From the NCBI RefSeq assembly GCF_965225875.1, contig NZ_CBDDBS010000002.1, positions 3,658,001 through 3,722,000 of the forward strand: a stretch of DNA of 64,000 nt. Reading direction: 5' to 3'. Shown here piece after piece: positions 31,300-38,498 of the stretch. Under the pieces are notes generated by a model that was not told the origin of the DNA, made no database searches, and worked only from the letters and a program-made list of their open reading frames with translations. Origin of the DNA: Haliscomenobacter sp965225875. GTDB taxonomy: Bacteria; Bacteroidota; Bacteroidia; Chitinophagales; Saprospiraceae. Made by a program: the position numbers and the translations under genes. How positions within the stretch are numbered: the first letter of the stretch is position 1; each line of letters opens with the position of its first letter.

Positions 31300-33227
31300 T
31301 TTTTCACCACTGACTTGTATTGTTCCAAAATGGGTTTTCCAATTTCTACGCCATCAATGTTCAGCAGAAAATCCGCGGGCAAAGGCTGGGGATTGTAATA
31401 GGCCAGGCGTTTTTTGTTGGGCAAATCGGCACGAAGGCCCAGTTTGCCTGCCTTGGTCATCACCGCCACATCCAACAGGCCATTTTCCGCTTTCACCGCC
31501 ACCTCAGCTTGCAAAACCTCCTGCCGAAAAGCGGCAAAAGCACGATCGGTTTTGATGCCTTCCGCCACTTTCCACCACATGGCCACATCGGCTTTCCCAT
31601 TGTCGGGGTGCTGGAGGGTGATGCGTAAGGCAGCATTGTGTTCCAGCGGGAATTTTTCGCGGGTGGCGATGAATTGGAAACCATCGTTGTACAAGGCTGG
31701 CCTAGCACCTTGCTCCGCATTCGACCACAGGAAGCGGAAAGCAATCACCACGTCTTCGAAGCGGGCGAACAGGGTTTGAGTGCCGTCAAAATCGGTTTTG
31801 GCACCTGGTGCTGGCACAACAGTTGGCTGATTGCCCAGCCAGATTTCATCAAAAGTATTGGGCAAAATAATGGTGGAGTTCAGGTATTCGAAGATGCAAT
31901 TGTGGTCTTTGTTGCCGGATACCAGCATGACCATCTCGCCCTTGTTTTGGGCGGATTGCATAAAAGGCATCAGGTGCCGGGCTTTGCCCCAGCCACCATT
32001 TGAGGGGTAATTCGCCGGGATCAGGTGGCGCATTTTTTCACCCATGCCTTCCGCCGACCAGGTACCGTAATGGTCGTTGCGGCCTTCCATCACAAAAGCG
32101 ATATTGGGCATTTCGGGGATTCGTTTGCTGTTGAGGTAAATCACGAAGGGTTTGTCGTCGGGGCTATAGGCTTGATTGGAGGAACCCATTGAGAATTTAT
32201 CACCCACAAAATCACAGGCGAAGGTATGGGCCAGGCTATCCCAGCGTTGGACGATGAAGCGGTTTTTGCGCTGCATCGACCCTTTTTGCTCCGTGGAAAG
32301 GCCAATTTCTTTCAAGGTGGACAAGCACAACTCGTGAAACAAATGCACATTACGATTGGGCCCGCCCAGCAGGGGATTGAAGTATTTTTCCTCCAACAAA
32401 TCCCGACTGAACACCCGGTTGTAGTCGCGACTGTGCGCCCCACCCAGGATGCCCGCCCGAGGCAGATAATGCGCCGAGAGGTCGTCGAGAAAAAACCGCA
32501 GCGCCGCTCTGGCCTTGGCCTGAATATCGGCATCGGTGGAAAAACGGCAAAGCAGCAAGAGGGATTCGAGGTCAACTCCGCAATAGGTCGGGCTGTCGTA
32601 CTCCCGGTTGCCGTAACGCGCCAGGTGATTCAGCCAAAGGTCAAAATACCTTCGGCCTTCTTCCAGAATCTCGTGCTGCTGGTACACTTGCCCAAACGCC
32701 ACAAAATTCCAGATTTTCATTAAGTAGATGTTGGTGTAGGAAATGCGTACGACCTGGTTTCGGGCGCCTTTGAGGCCGAGGGTGAAAATTTCGTCGAGGG
32801 TTTTTCGGGCAGCTGGCGAGAGGCGATCGTTAAAAAGCAATTTGATGGGTAAGCCGTACTGCATACAAAATTCGATGTTGTTGCCGTCGCCAACGTCGAT
32901 TCCGGTTTCGTGCCAGCCCCAAAAGATGTTGCCATAACTTCTGCCCGCGGCGGGATTGGAAACCATCCGGGTTTGCACCAGTTTTAATACCCACTCCACT
33001 TGTTGTGGTTCCAGGAATTGGGTATCCAGGGCATCGAGCAAAAACAGAAAGCAGTCCCGCACGGCTAGTTGTGGGGGGCTTTGTTGCAGGGCGGTCCATT
33101 CGCGTTTCAGGTTGGCCATCCGTTCGGCGGGGTCGGGTAAAGGGGGCACGGCAAAGTTGGTCTGGCCATAGGCCTGGGTAGCCAGGCAGATGCTCAGTAC
33201 AATCAACAAATTTGAAAATTTACCCAT
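31296..33227 (-). CDS. Secreted uncharacterised toroid plus beta-sandwich protein, candidate polysaccharide lyase/hydrolase
   Basis: 643 residues from the ATG at 33227, which begins a signal peptide (MGKFSNLLIVLSICLATQAYG); the frame is open further upstream but runs into a hairpin repeat. Residues about 30-330 are helix-rich with recurring aromatic and acidic positions (SYTNIYLMKIWNFVAFGQ, NREYDSPTYCGVDLESLL), suggesting an alpha/alpha toroid; the remainder is strand-rich. That order is seen in heparinase-type lyases and some glycoside hydrolases, but I recognise no family signature. It lies between two paralogous GH27 genes and its stop overlaps the start of one. Candidate new carbohydrate-active enzyme. 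Confidence 0.6.
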   Translation of the reverse strand: MGKFSNLLIVLSICLATQAYGQTNFAVPPLPDPAERMANLKREWTALQQSPPQLAVRDCFLFLLDALDTQFLEPQQVEWVLKLVQTRMVSNPAAGRSYGNIFWGWHETGIDVGDGNNIEFCMQYGLPIKLLFNDRLSPAARKTLDEIFTLGLKGARNQVVRISYTNIYLMKIWNFVAFGQVYQQHEILEEGRRYFDLWLNHLARYGNREYDSPTYCGVDLESLLLLCRFSTDADIQAKARAALRFFLDDLSAHYLPRAGILGGAHSRDYNRVFSRDLLEEKYFNPLLGGPNRNVHLFHELCLSTLKEIGLSTEQKGSMQRKNRFIVQRWDSLAHTFACDFVGDKFSMGSSNQAYSPDDKPFVIYLNSKRIPEMPNIAFVMEGRNDHYGTWSAEGMGEKMRHLIPANYPSNGGWGKARHLMPFMQSAQNKGEMVMLVSGNKDHNCIFEYLNSTIILPNTFDEIWLGNQPTVVPAPGAKTDFDGTQTLFARFEDVVIAFRFLWSNAEQGARPALYNDGFQFIATREKFPLEHNAALRITLQHPDNGKADVAMWWKVAEGIKTDRAFAAFRQEVLQAEVAVKAENGLLDVAVMTKAGKLGLRADLPNKKRLAYYNPQPLPADFLLNIDGVEIGKPILEQYKSVVKK

Positions 33228-33278
33228 CGCTGAAATTGTTCTGATTAAAAGGTGAAGTTTGACTTCGAAACACGGTGT

Positions 33279-33450
33279 AACTCTTTGAAGCAGCTTCGCT
33301 GCTTTTTTGTAACCGCGACGACGCGACGACACGACGTTATGGCTACCGCCTCAATACGACGCTTTGCGTCGTCCACAGAGCGCGAAGCGCAAAAATCGTC
33401 GCGTCGTCGTGCCGTCGCGGTTATAAAAAATTTGGCGCAGCCAAATCAAA
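33279..33450. repeat. Hairpin element E1 built of CGACG-type words
   Basis: Arms AACCGCGACGACGCGACGAC (33311 onward) and GTCGTCGTGCCGTCGCGGTT (ending 33422) pair with three mismatches over 25 bases. Inside lie small hairpins GACGCTTTGCGTC and GCGCGAAGCGC, and on the flanks AGCAGCTTCGCTGCT and ATTTGGCGCAGCCAAAT. It fills most of the gap between the stop of the second GH27 and the start of the toroid protein. Words like CGACGAC recur four times per arm. Confidence 0.6.
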
Positions 33451-33480
33451 AAATCGTTGAGTTTATACCTCTTCGGGCGC

Positions 33481-35478
33481 TCAATTAGCAATTATCTTCA
33501 GCATCAAAACTCCGTGGTGCCGGATCGTAGTCGGAAACTTTCCACTAAATGCCCCAAGGTCTTTTTGCCGCCACACATCCCGCAGTTGGTATTTTCCATT
33601 CAAGCCTAGCTTGGTCAAATCGAGGGTAAAGTTCACAGGCTGTTCGTCATCCCAACGGAAGTAGGATTGAGGGGTTTGGCCGAAGTCGCCGACATTGAAT
33701 AACCCCAGGGCATGGGAGCCATCGGCAAGCGATTTGAGCCAAATTTGCACCCCATTTTCGGTAGCAATCAGGCGAGCGGGTTTACCCAGCGGATCCTGAT
33801 TGATGGCAATGACTTCGTCGTTGGTCAGCAAGTTCAGGGTAAAAGCGTCCAATTGTTCGATGGGGCAACCGATGAGCAAGGGCGCCGAAAGCAGGCTGAA
33901 CAAACTCACATGGCTGTACTGCTCGTCCGGAGTCAGACGCGAAGGGTGCATGGGGGAGCCTGTGGTCACGTTGCCCAGGATCATCATGTCGGGGTCGTTC
34001 CAGTGGCCGGGGCCGCCGTAGGGGCTCCATTTGTCGAGGGTAAAGGCCGATACAAAAAGGCTGTGCCAGGAATCGCGAATATCCGGGCCAGTCCGCCAAG
34101 AGTTACACAAGCGCATCCAGTCTTTGGCATTGGCAAAAGGGGCTGAATTGGAAATGCTGTAAAAAATATCTCGCCCCGATTTTTTGATGGCTTCCGACAT
34201 CCGTTCTGCTGACTCAACTTCGATGCGCCAGTCGTACTTCAGGTAATCGATGCCCCAGGCGGCGAATTGGCGGGCGTCATTGTTTTCAAAACGGTATTTC
34301 CCGACGTAGCGGTAAGCGCGTTTGTTTTGCACAATCGAGTCGGGCAATTCACCTTTTTCAAAATTGGAGGAGCCCCCCACGTAACCTGCGTAGCTGGTGA
34401 TCATGGGTGTAGAATAAACACCCACCTTGAGGCCCAGGCTATGGATGTAGTCCACCATACCCTTAAAATCCGGGAATTTTTCATTGGGTTGGATGGCGTT
34501 GAACGGTCCGCCACGCTGGCCTTGCCAGGCATCATCGATGTTGATGTAGGTCCAGCCGTGTTGGTTCAGGCCTATTTTGACCATGGCGTCGGCGGAGGCG
34601 ATCACTTTGCCTTGGTCGATGTTGCGCGCCCAGGAGTTCCAGCCATTCCAGCCAATGGGCGGGGTGAGAGCAATGGTGTCGCCGATTTTGATGGTCAAGG
34701 TTTGTTGGGCTGAGCCCAATTTGTTTTTTGCCCCAAGCGTCACTGGATAGGTGCCGCGTTGGGTGACAGTTCCGGTGATGATGCCCGTTTGAGGGTCTAA
34801 GGCAAGACCTCGGGGTAATTTTTTGGCCGAAAAAGTCATCGGTCTTTGCCCGCTGGCGGCAATGGTGTACATAAAAGGATTGCCGGGTCGCGCTCCAAAA
34901 ACTTTGGGTGAGTTGATGCGTGGAGTCTGGGGTGCAGGTGGAGTCAGGATGTAGCGCTCAGCGGTATTGGGCATGGTACGCGGCAGGTGTTCGCCTTGCA
35001 TCAGGATTTGAGCATTGGCCCAGTTGCTGTAGGTGCGGGTCATCCCCTGATCGTTGACTTTTACGAGTAATCCCAGGCGTTTGATGCCCCTCAGGTCGAC
35101 TTCCACTTTTTGGGCGGCTTCGCCCCATTTCAATTCCCGGCTTTCAAAGAGGATTTTGCGGTCGCCGATGATGTAGAATTTGTGGGGCAAATCTTTATTG
35201 CCCAAGTCGTCAACGCCAACCAATGCCGAAAAAGATTGGGCATGGCCATCCAGGAAAAAAGCCAGGATGCTGGTGGAGTTTACGCCGACTCCGTGCGGGT
35301 AGGTGGTTCCAGCAATGCGCAGAGGGTCGCCTGCGGCATTGGTTTTGCCCAATACGGCAGGGATACCTTCGGAGAAGGATTTGATGGGGAGGTCGTCGAG
35401 CCAGATGGGGCGGGTACTTTGGCCCAAGAGAAGGTTAGTAATTATAAAGAGACAGATTACGATTAGATTGGTTTTCAT
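33481..35478 (-). CDS. NPCBM-Ig-GH27 protein, paralogue 2
   Basis: 665 residues from the ATG at 35478 (signal peptide MKTNLIVICLFIITNLLLG). Same order as its neighbour at 29266: NPCBM (IWLDDLPIKSFSEGI), Ig-like (RPMTFSAKKLPRGLALDPQT), GH27 barrel (IGWNGWNSWARNID) with nucleophile in DYLKYDWRIE and acid/base in RTGPDIRDSW. Both keep the catalytic acids, so both are probably active; differences concentrate in the binding domain and loops such as SNFEKGELPDSIVQNK, which may mean different linkages. Start of the longer frame would lie in a palindrome-like stretch (ACGCACGGCCGTGCGT). Confidence 0.88.
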   Translation of the reverse strand: MKTNLIVICLFIITNLLLGQSTRPIWLDDLPIKSFSEGIPAVLGKTNAAGDPLRIAGTTYPHGVGVNSTSILAFFLDGHAQSFSALVGVDDLGNKDLPHKFYIIGDRKILFESRELKWGEAAQKVEVDLRGIKRLGLLVKVNDQGMTRTYSNWANAQILMQGEHLPRTMPNTAERYILTPPAPQTPRINSPKVFGARPGNPFMYTIAASGQRPMTFSAKKLPRGLALDPQTGIITGTVTQRGTYPVTLGAKNKLGSAQQTLTIKIGDTIALTPPIGWNGWNSWARNIDQGKVIASADAMVKIGLNQHGWTYINIDDAWQGQRGGPFNAIQPNEKFPDFKGMVDYIHSLGLKVGVYSTPMITSYAGYVGGSSNFEKGELPDSIVQNKRAYRYVGKYRFENNDARQFAAWGIDYLKYDWRIEVESAERMSEAIKKSGRDIFYSISNSAPFANAKDWMRLCNSWRTGPDIRDSWHSLFVSAFTLDKWSPYGGPGHWNDPDMMILGNVTTGSPMHPSRLTPDEQYSHVSLFSLLSAPLLIGCPIEQLDAFTLNLLTNDEVIAINQDPLGKPARLIATENGVQIWLKSLADGSHALGLFNVGDFGQTPQSYFRWDDEQPVNFTLDLTKLGLNGKYQLRDVWRQKDLGAFSGKFPTTIRHHGVLMLKIIAN

Positions 35479-35595
35479 TTTTTCAAATCCATAAATAGTG
35501 GATGGAATCGTTTGTTTTCGGCAACTTTCGGCTTGTAGAGACGCACGGCCGTGCGTCTCTACGGGAGCCATATGCGCTAGATTAGATTGTGAAAA

Positions 35596-37299
35596 TCAGG
35601 TTAACGTAATGCGGTGTTTAAAGGGTGTAAAACCCGTCACGTACACCGTGGGTGCATCCATTGCAGGTAGCGCTCCCCGCAATTGCACCGCCTGGTGCTC
35701 GACCAGTCCAGAACCAAATTGGATGCTGTCTCCACCTTGGGTGTATGTACCAGTGGGCGCACTCAGCAAAAACGCTTTGGGTTTGGAAGCATGGGCTTTT
35801 ACCGCACTGAACTCGCCGCCAGGGCGGAAGATGAGTTCCAGTGAAACGGGCACCCCATCCGTCCCACTTAGGTCAAAATCGACGGCAATGCCGTCCTTGA
35901 GTTCAGTGACTTTGACCGTATAATCCAGGTATTGCACTTCACTTTTTTGGCGATTGCTGCGGGGCATTTTGTCCAGGTTTCCAGTAGGGTCAATCTGATC
36001 AACGGGGTAAGGTTGGTAGTAGGGGCCATCCAATTTGCTGCGCAAAACCCAGGCCTCACCTTCCTGTTTGATTTCCGCGGATTGAAATTGGCCTTTGCCA
36101 AAAAAAGACGCAGCGACGCGCAACGCTTGCAATACCGCATTGCCTTTGTGAAAAGTCAAAAAGCCAGCATTGTTGGACAAAAGGGTGGCATCCCAATTGC
36201 CGCGCCGAATGCGCACTACGCCCGAATGGGGAAAGGCTTTGGCGTAGCTGTCGGGCAAAGGTTTGCTAGCAGGTAATTCCCGCCAAAAATTGGGGTCTTC
36301 CAGGTAGGCATCCAAAGAACCGACCATTTTGGGGAAACAGGTTTTTTCGATCAAGCGGCACATCGCGGCGTATTCCCCATTTTTATCCAGCAAAGCCAGA
36401 TAGCGGTAGGAGAAGTAATAATTTTCCAAAGTGCCAATGGTTCCTTTGTCCTGCCGATTCGATGCCTCGGTGACTACCTCGCCGTTGGGGTGCACGTAGT
36501 ACATGGTCATGTTGAGGTTTTTGCGCACGGCGTCGAAGATTTCGGGTTTGTTCAAACCTTTGGCGATGGTGATCAAAACCCGGTTGACCAGAGGGGTGTA
36601 GCCACCGGTACTTTTTTCGGTGTATTGCCCATCGGGATCGAGGTCGATGTGTTCCAGCAGCCATTGCTCCACCCGTTTGATGTAGCGGGGATCGGGCCAC
36701 AGCTCGTTCAATTTGACCAAAGCCGCCGAAACCACCCAGCGGTGATTGGGGGTGTGAATGCCCCCTACGATGAGCGATTCGCCAGCACGTTGCAAAAAGG
36801 TTTTGAGGGCGGTCAAAACGGGTTCAACGCCTTTGGTTTGGGAAGTTTTGAGGAAGACATAAGCGGGCGCCAGTTTTTCCACACTAAAAGCGGTATCGGG
36901 CGGTGAGTGAAAATTGGTGCTCAGCAAGTCGATGGTGCCATCCGCGTGCTGCGCCCGGAGCAAATATTGGGCAGCCAAGCCCACCTTTTTTAACAAATCA
37001 GCAGATTGGTAGTATTGCGATTCAGGATTGGCCAGGGCGATAGCGGCTTTGGCAATAAAATGCCCGCTGGATTGTACGTTGGGGATTTCGTCGCCGTCTT
37101 TGATGGCCCCATAAGCCTTTTTGTTGGTATCTACTATTTGTGCGGCAAACAGCCCATCAAAACCCCGGTCATTCAGCTTGATCAGATCGATGATCCACTG
37201 AGGTTTGGCTGGGGAGGTAATGTCAAGCTTTGAGAAGCCTTGCAGGGGCAAAGCGCCCAGCGTAGTAGCTCCGATATGGACAAAAGTTCTTCGTTTCAT
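35596..37299 (-). CDS. Tat-exported uncharacterised alpha-toroid protein, candidate polysaccharide lyase
   Basis: 567 residues. MKRRTFVHIGATTLGALPLQG is a twin-arginine signal. Residues about 30-370 are helix pairs (AAQYLLRAQHADGTIDLL, NHRWVVSAALVKLNELW, GGYTPLVNRVLITIAKGL, ENYYFSYRYLALLDKNGEY) as in alpha/alpha toroids, followed by a beta-rich C-terminal domain ending in a VTGFTPFKHRITLT strand. The NHRW, YTPLVNR and Tyr-rich positions resemble the catalytic clefts of heparinase II/III-type lyases, but I cannot assign a family. It is between a GH27 and the GH43-like gene, 12 bases after the latter, in the same transcript. Confidence 0.6.
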   Translation of the reverse strand: MKRRTFVHIGATTLGALPLQGFSKLDITSPAKPQWIIDLIKLNDRGFDGLFAAQIVDTNKKAYGAIKDGDEIPNVQSSGHFIAKAAIALANPESQYYQSADLLKKVGLAAQYLLRAQHADGTIDLLSTNFHSPPDTAFSVEKLAPAYVFLKTSQTKGVEPVLTALKTFLQRAGESLIVGGIHTPNHRWVVSAALVKLNELWPDPRYIKRVEQWLLEHIDLDPDGQYTEKSTGGYTPLVNRVLITIAKGLNKPEIFDAVRKNLNMTMYYVHPNGEVVTEASNRQDKGTIGTLENYYFSYRYLALLDKNGEYAAMCRLIEKTCFPKMVGSLDAYLEDPNFWRELPASKPLPDSYAKAFPHSGVVRIRRGNWDATLLSNNAGFLTFHKGNAVLQALRVAASFFGKGQFQSAEIKQEGEAWVLRSKLDGPYYQPYPVDQIDPTGNLDKMPRSNRQKSEVQYLDYTVKVTELKDGIAVDFDLSGTDGVPVSLELIFRPGGEFSAVKAHASKPKAFLLSAPTGTYTQGGDSIQFGSGLVEHQAVQLRGALPAMDAPTVYVTGFTPFKHRITLT

Positions 37300-37311
37300 C
37301 TTTTGAAAATT

Positions 37312-38346
37312 TTAGCCTTTTAAGGGCTTTGAAGTGGCTAAGGCCAGTACCCGGCCTTGTTTGCCCACGGCATTGTAAAAGTGATACACGGTATTTTTCC
37401 ACTTGATGACCCAGGGTTTGTGGGCGTATTGCTGGTCGTAGGATTCGGAAGGAGCGATCAGGTCGGGGCCGTTCCAGTCGGTCCAATTGACAAGGTCGTA
37501 GGAGGAGGCAAAACGTTCAAAAGCGCCAGGTTTCCAGAAGGCCCCGAAGTAGAACAGGACGTAAACCTCTCCAATCCGGGCAATTTGGGCATCCCCACAT
37601 ATGCCTTTATAGCGGGTAATGATGGGCTGGTCGCCCAGGCGTTTCCAATTGAGCAGGTCGTCTGAAACGGCCATACCGATGCTTTCGTAGTTGGCGGTGT
37701 CGCCCTTGGCGTTGTAGTACATCACAAAGGGGTGGCCAGTCAATTTTTGCTTGTCCCGGATGATGAGGCTTTTGTAAATGACTTTTTTTTCAAACCAGCG
37801 GGCGTCATTGTCTTTGGACTGGAGTACTGGATGGGCAAGTCGCGTCCATTCTGTGGGTGGATTCAGGGTTTGGCTGTGCGCCATGCCCACGCCCAACTCA
37901 CCGGCTTCGTAGCCCTTGGAATTGCCACCCAGATAAGACATCCAATATTTGCCTCTAAATTTTTCTACCCCATAATCTCCAGCCCATTTGGTATTGACCA
38001 GGGCCAGGTAGCCCGCTTTTTGATTGGCATCCCAAGTCTTTTCGGTAAAAGAGAGGATCCGGCCTTTTTCCTGCCAGTGGCGTAAATCTTTGCTTTGTGC
38101 CAGCCATGTTTCGTAACCCTGGCCGTCAAACACGATGTAGGTCATGTACCAGCGGTTGTTTTTGCGAAAAATGGTGGGGCTGTCGATCAGTTTGGTGGAA
38201 TCGCGGTGTTTGAATACAATGCCGTATTTGTAGGGGGTTTGGATTTCCTGGTAGGTTTTTTCCATTACTTCCTGGGGTACTACCTTGGGTTGGGCAGCAA
38301 GTTTAATGCTGAAAAAGAGCAATAAAATGAGTAGGCTATTTTTCAT
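37312..38346 (-). CDS. Secreted five-bladed beta-propeller glycosidase (GH43/GH32-superfamily-like)
   Basis: 344 residues, signal peptide ending IKLAAQ. Repeated blade patterns: LIDSPTIFRKNNRWYMTYI with the presumed catalytic base Asp, WLAQSKDLRHWQEKGRIL, MAHSQTLNPPTEWTRLAHP, MAVSDDLLNWKRLGDQP and ASSYDLVNWTDWNGPDLIAP. These S.DL..W motifs mark the GH43/GH32/GH117 fold. Subfamily and linkage (arabinose, xylose or galactose) cannot be fixed by eye. It follows GH92 after the hairpin element D1. Confidence 0.75.
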   Translation of the reverse strand: MKNSLLILLLFFSIKLAAQPKVVPQEVMEKTYQEIQTPYKYGIVFKHRDSTKLIDSPTIFRKNNRWYMTYIVFDGQGYETWLAQSKDLRHWQEKGRILSFTEKTWDANQKAGYLALVNTKWAGDYGVEKFRGKYWMSYLGGNSKGYEAGELGVGMAHSQTLNPPTEWTRLAHPVLQSKDNDARWFEKKVIYKSLIIRDKQKLTGHPFVMYYNAKGDTANYESIGMAVSDDLLNWKRLGDQPIITRYKGICGDAQIARIGEVYVLFYFGAFWKPGAFERFASSYDLVNWTDWNGPDLIAPSESYDQQYAHKPWVIKWKNTVYHFYNAVGKQGRVLALATSKPLKG

Positions 38347-38381
38347 AGGGCAAGAATTTTTCTCAGCTCCAGCATTTCATC

Positions 38382-38495
38382 CTAAGGTGCCTCTTAAGTG
38401 TCTTTGGTTTCTTAGGTGGTGAAATAATTCCCTGCTTCGCAGGTTTTTTCTTTTTCACCACCTAAGAAACCAAAGGCACTTAAGAGGCACCTTAG
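38382..38495. repeat. Hairpin element D1 beside the GH92 stop codon
   Basis: Left arm 38382-38424 and right arm 38453-38495 are complementary at 42 of 43 positions. The arms consist of degenerate words of the type CTTAAGTG / CTTTGGTTT / CTTAGGTGG. A small CCTGCTTCGCAGG hairpin is in the loop. The right arm ends 3 bases before the GH92 stop (38499). Related words form element D2 at the other end of the same gene. Confidence 0.75.
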
Positions 38496-38498
38496 CGC

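Noticed and set aside
35534..35575. GAGACGCACGGCCGTGCGTCTC palindrome region as a terminator of the GH27 gene neighbour
   Set aside because: It is a clear short palindrome (quoted here only as ACGCACGGCCGTGCGT) between a gene stop and the next start, but has almost no loop and no T-tract; it may be another intergenic repeat, and I cannot place it in a family from one copy.
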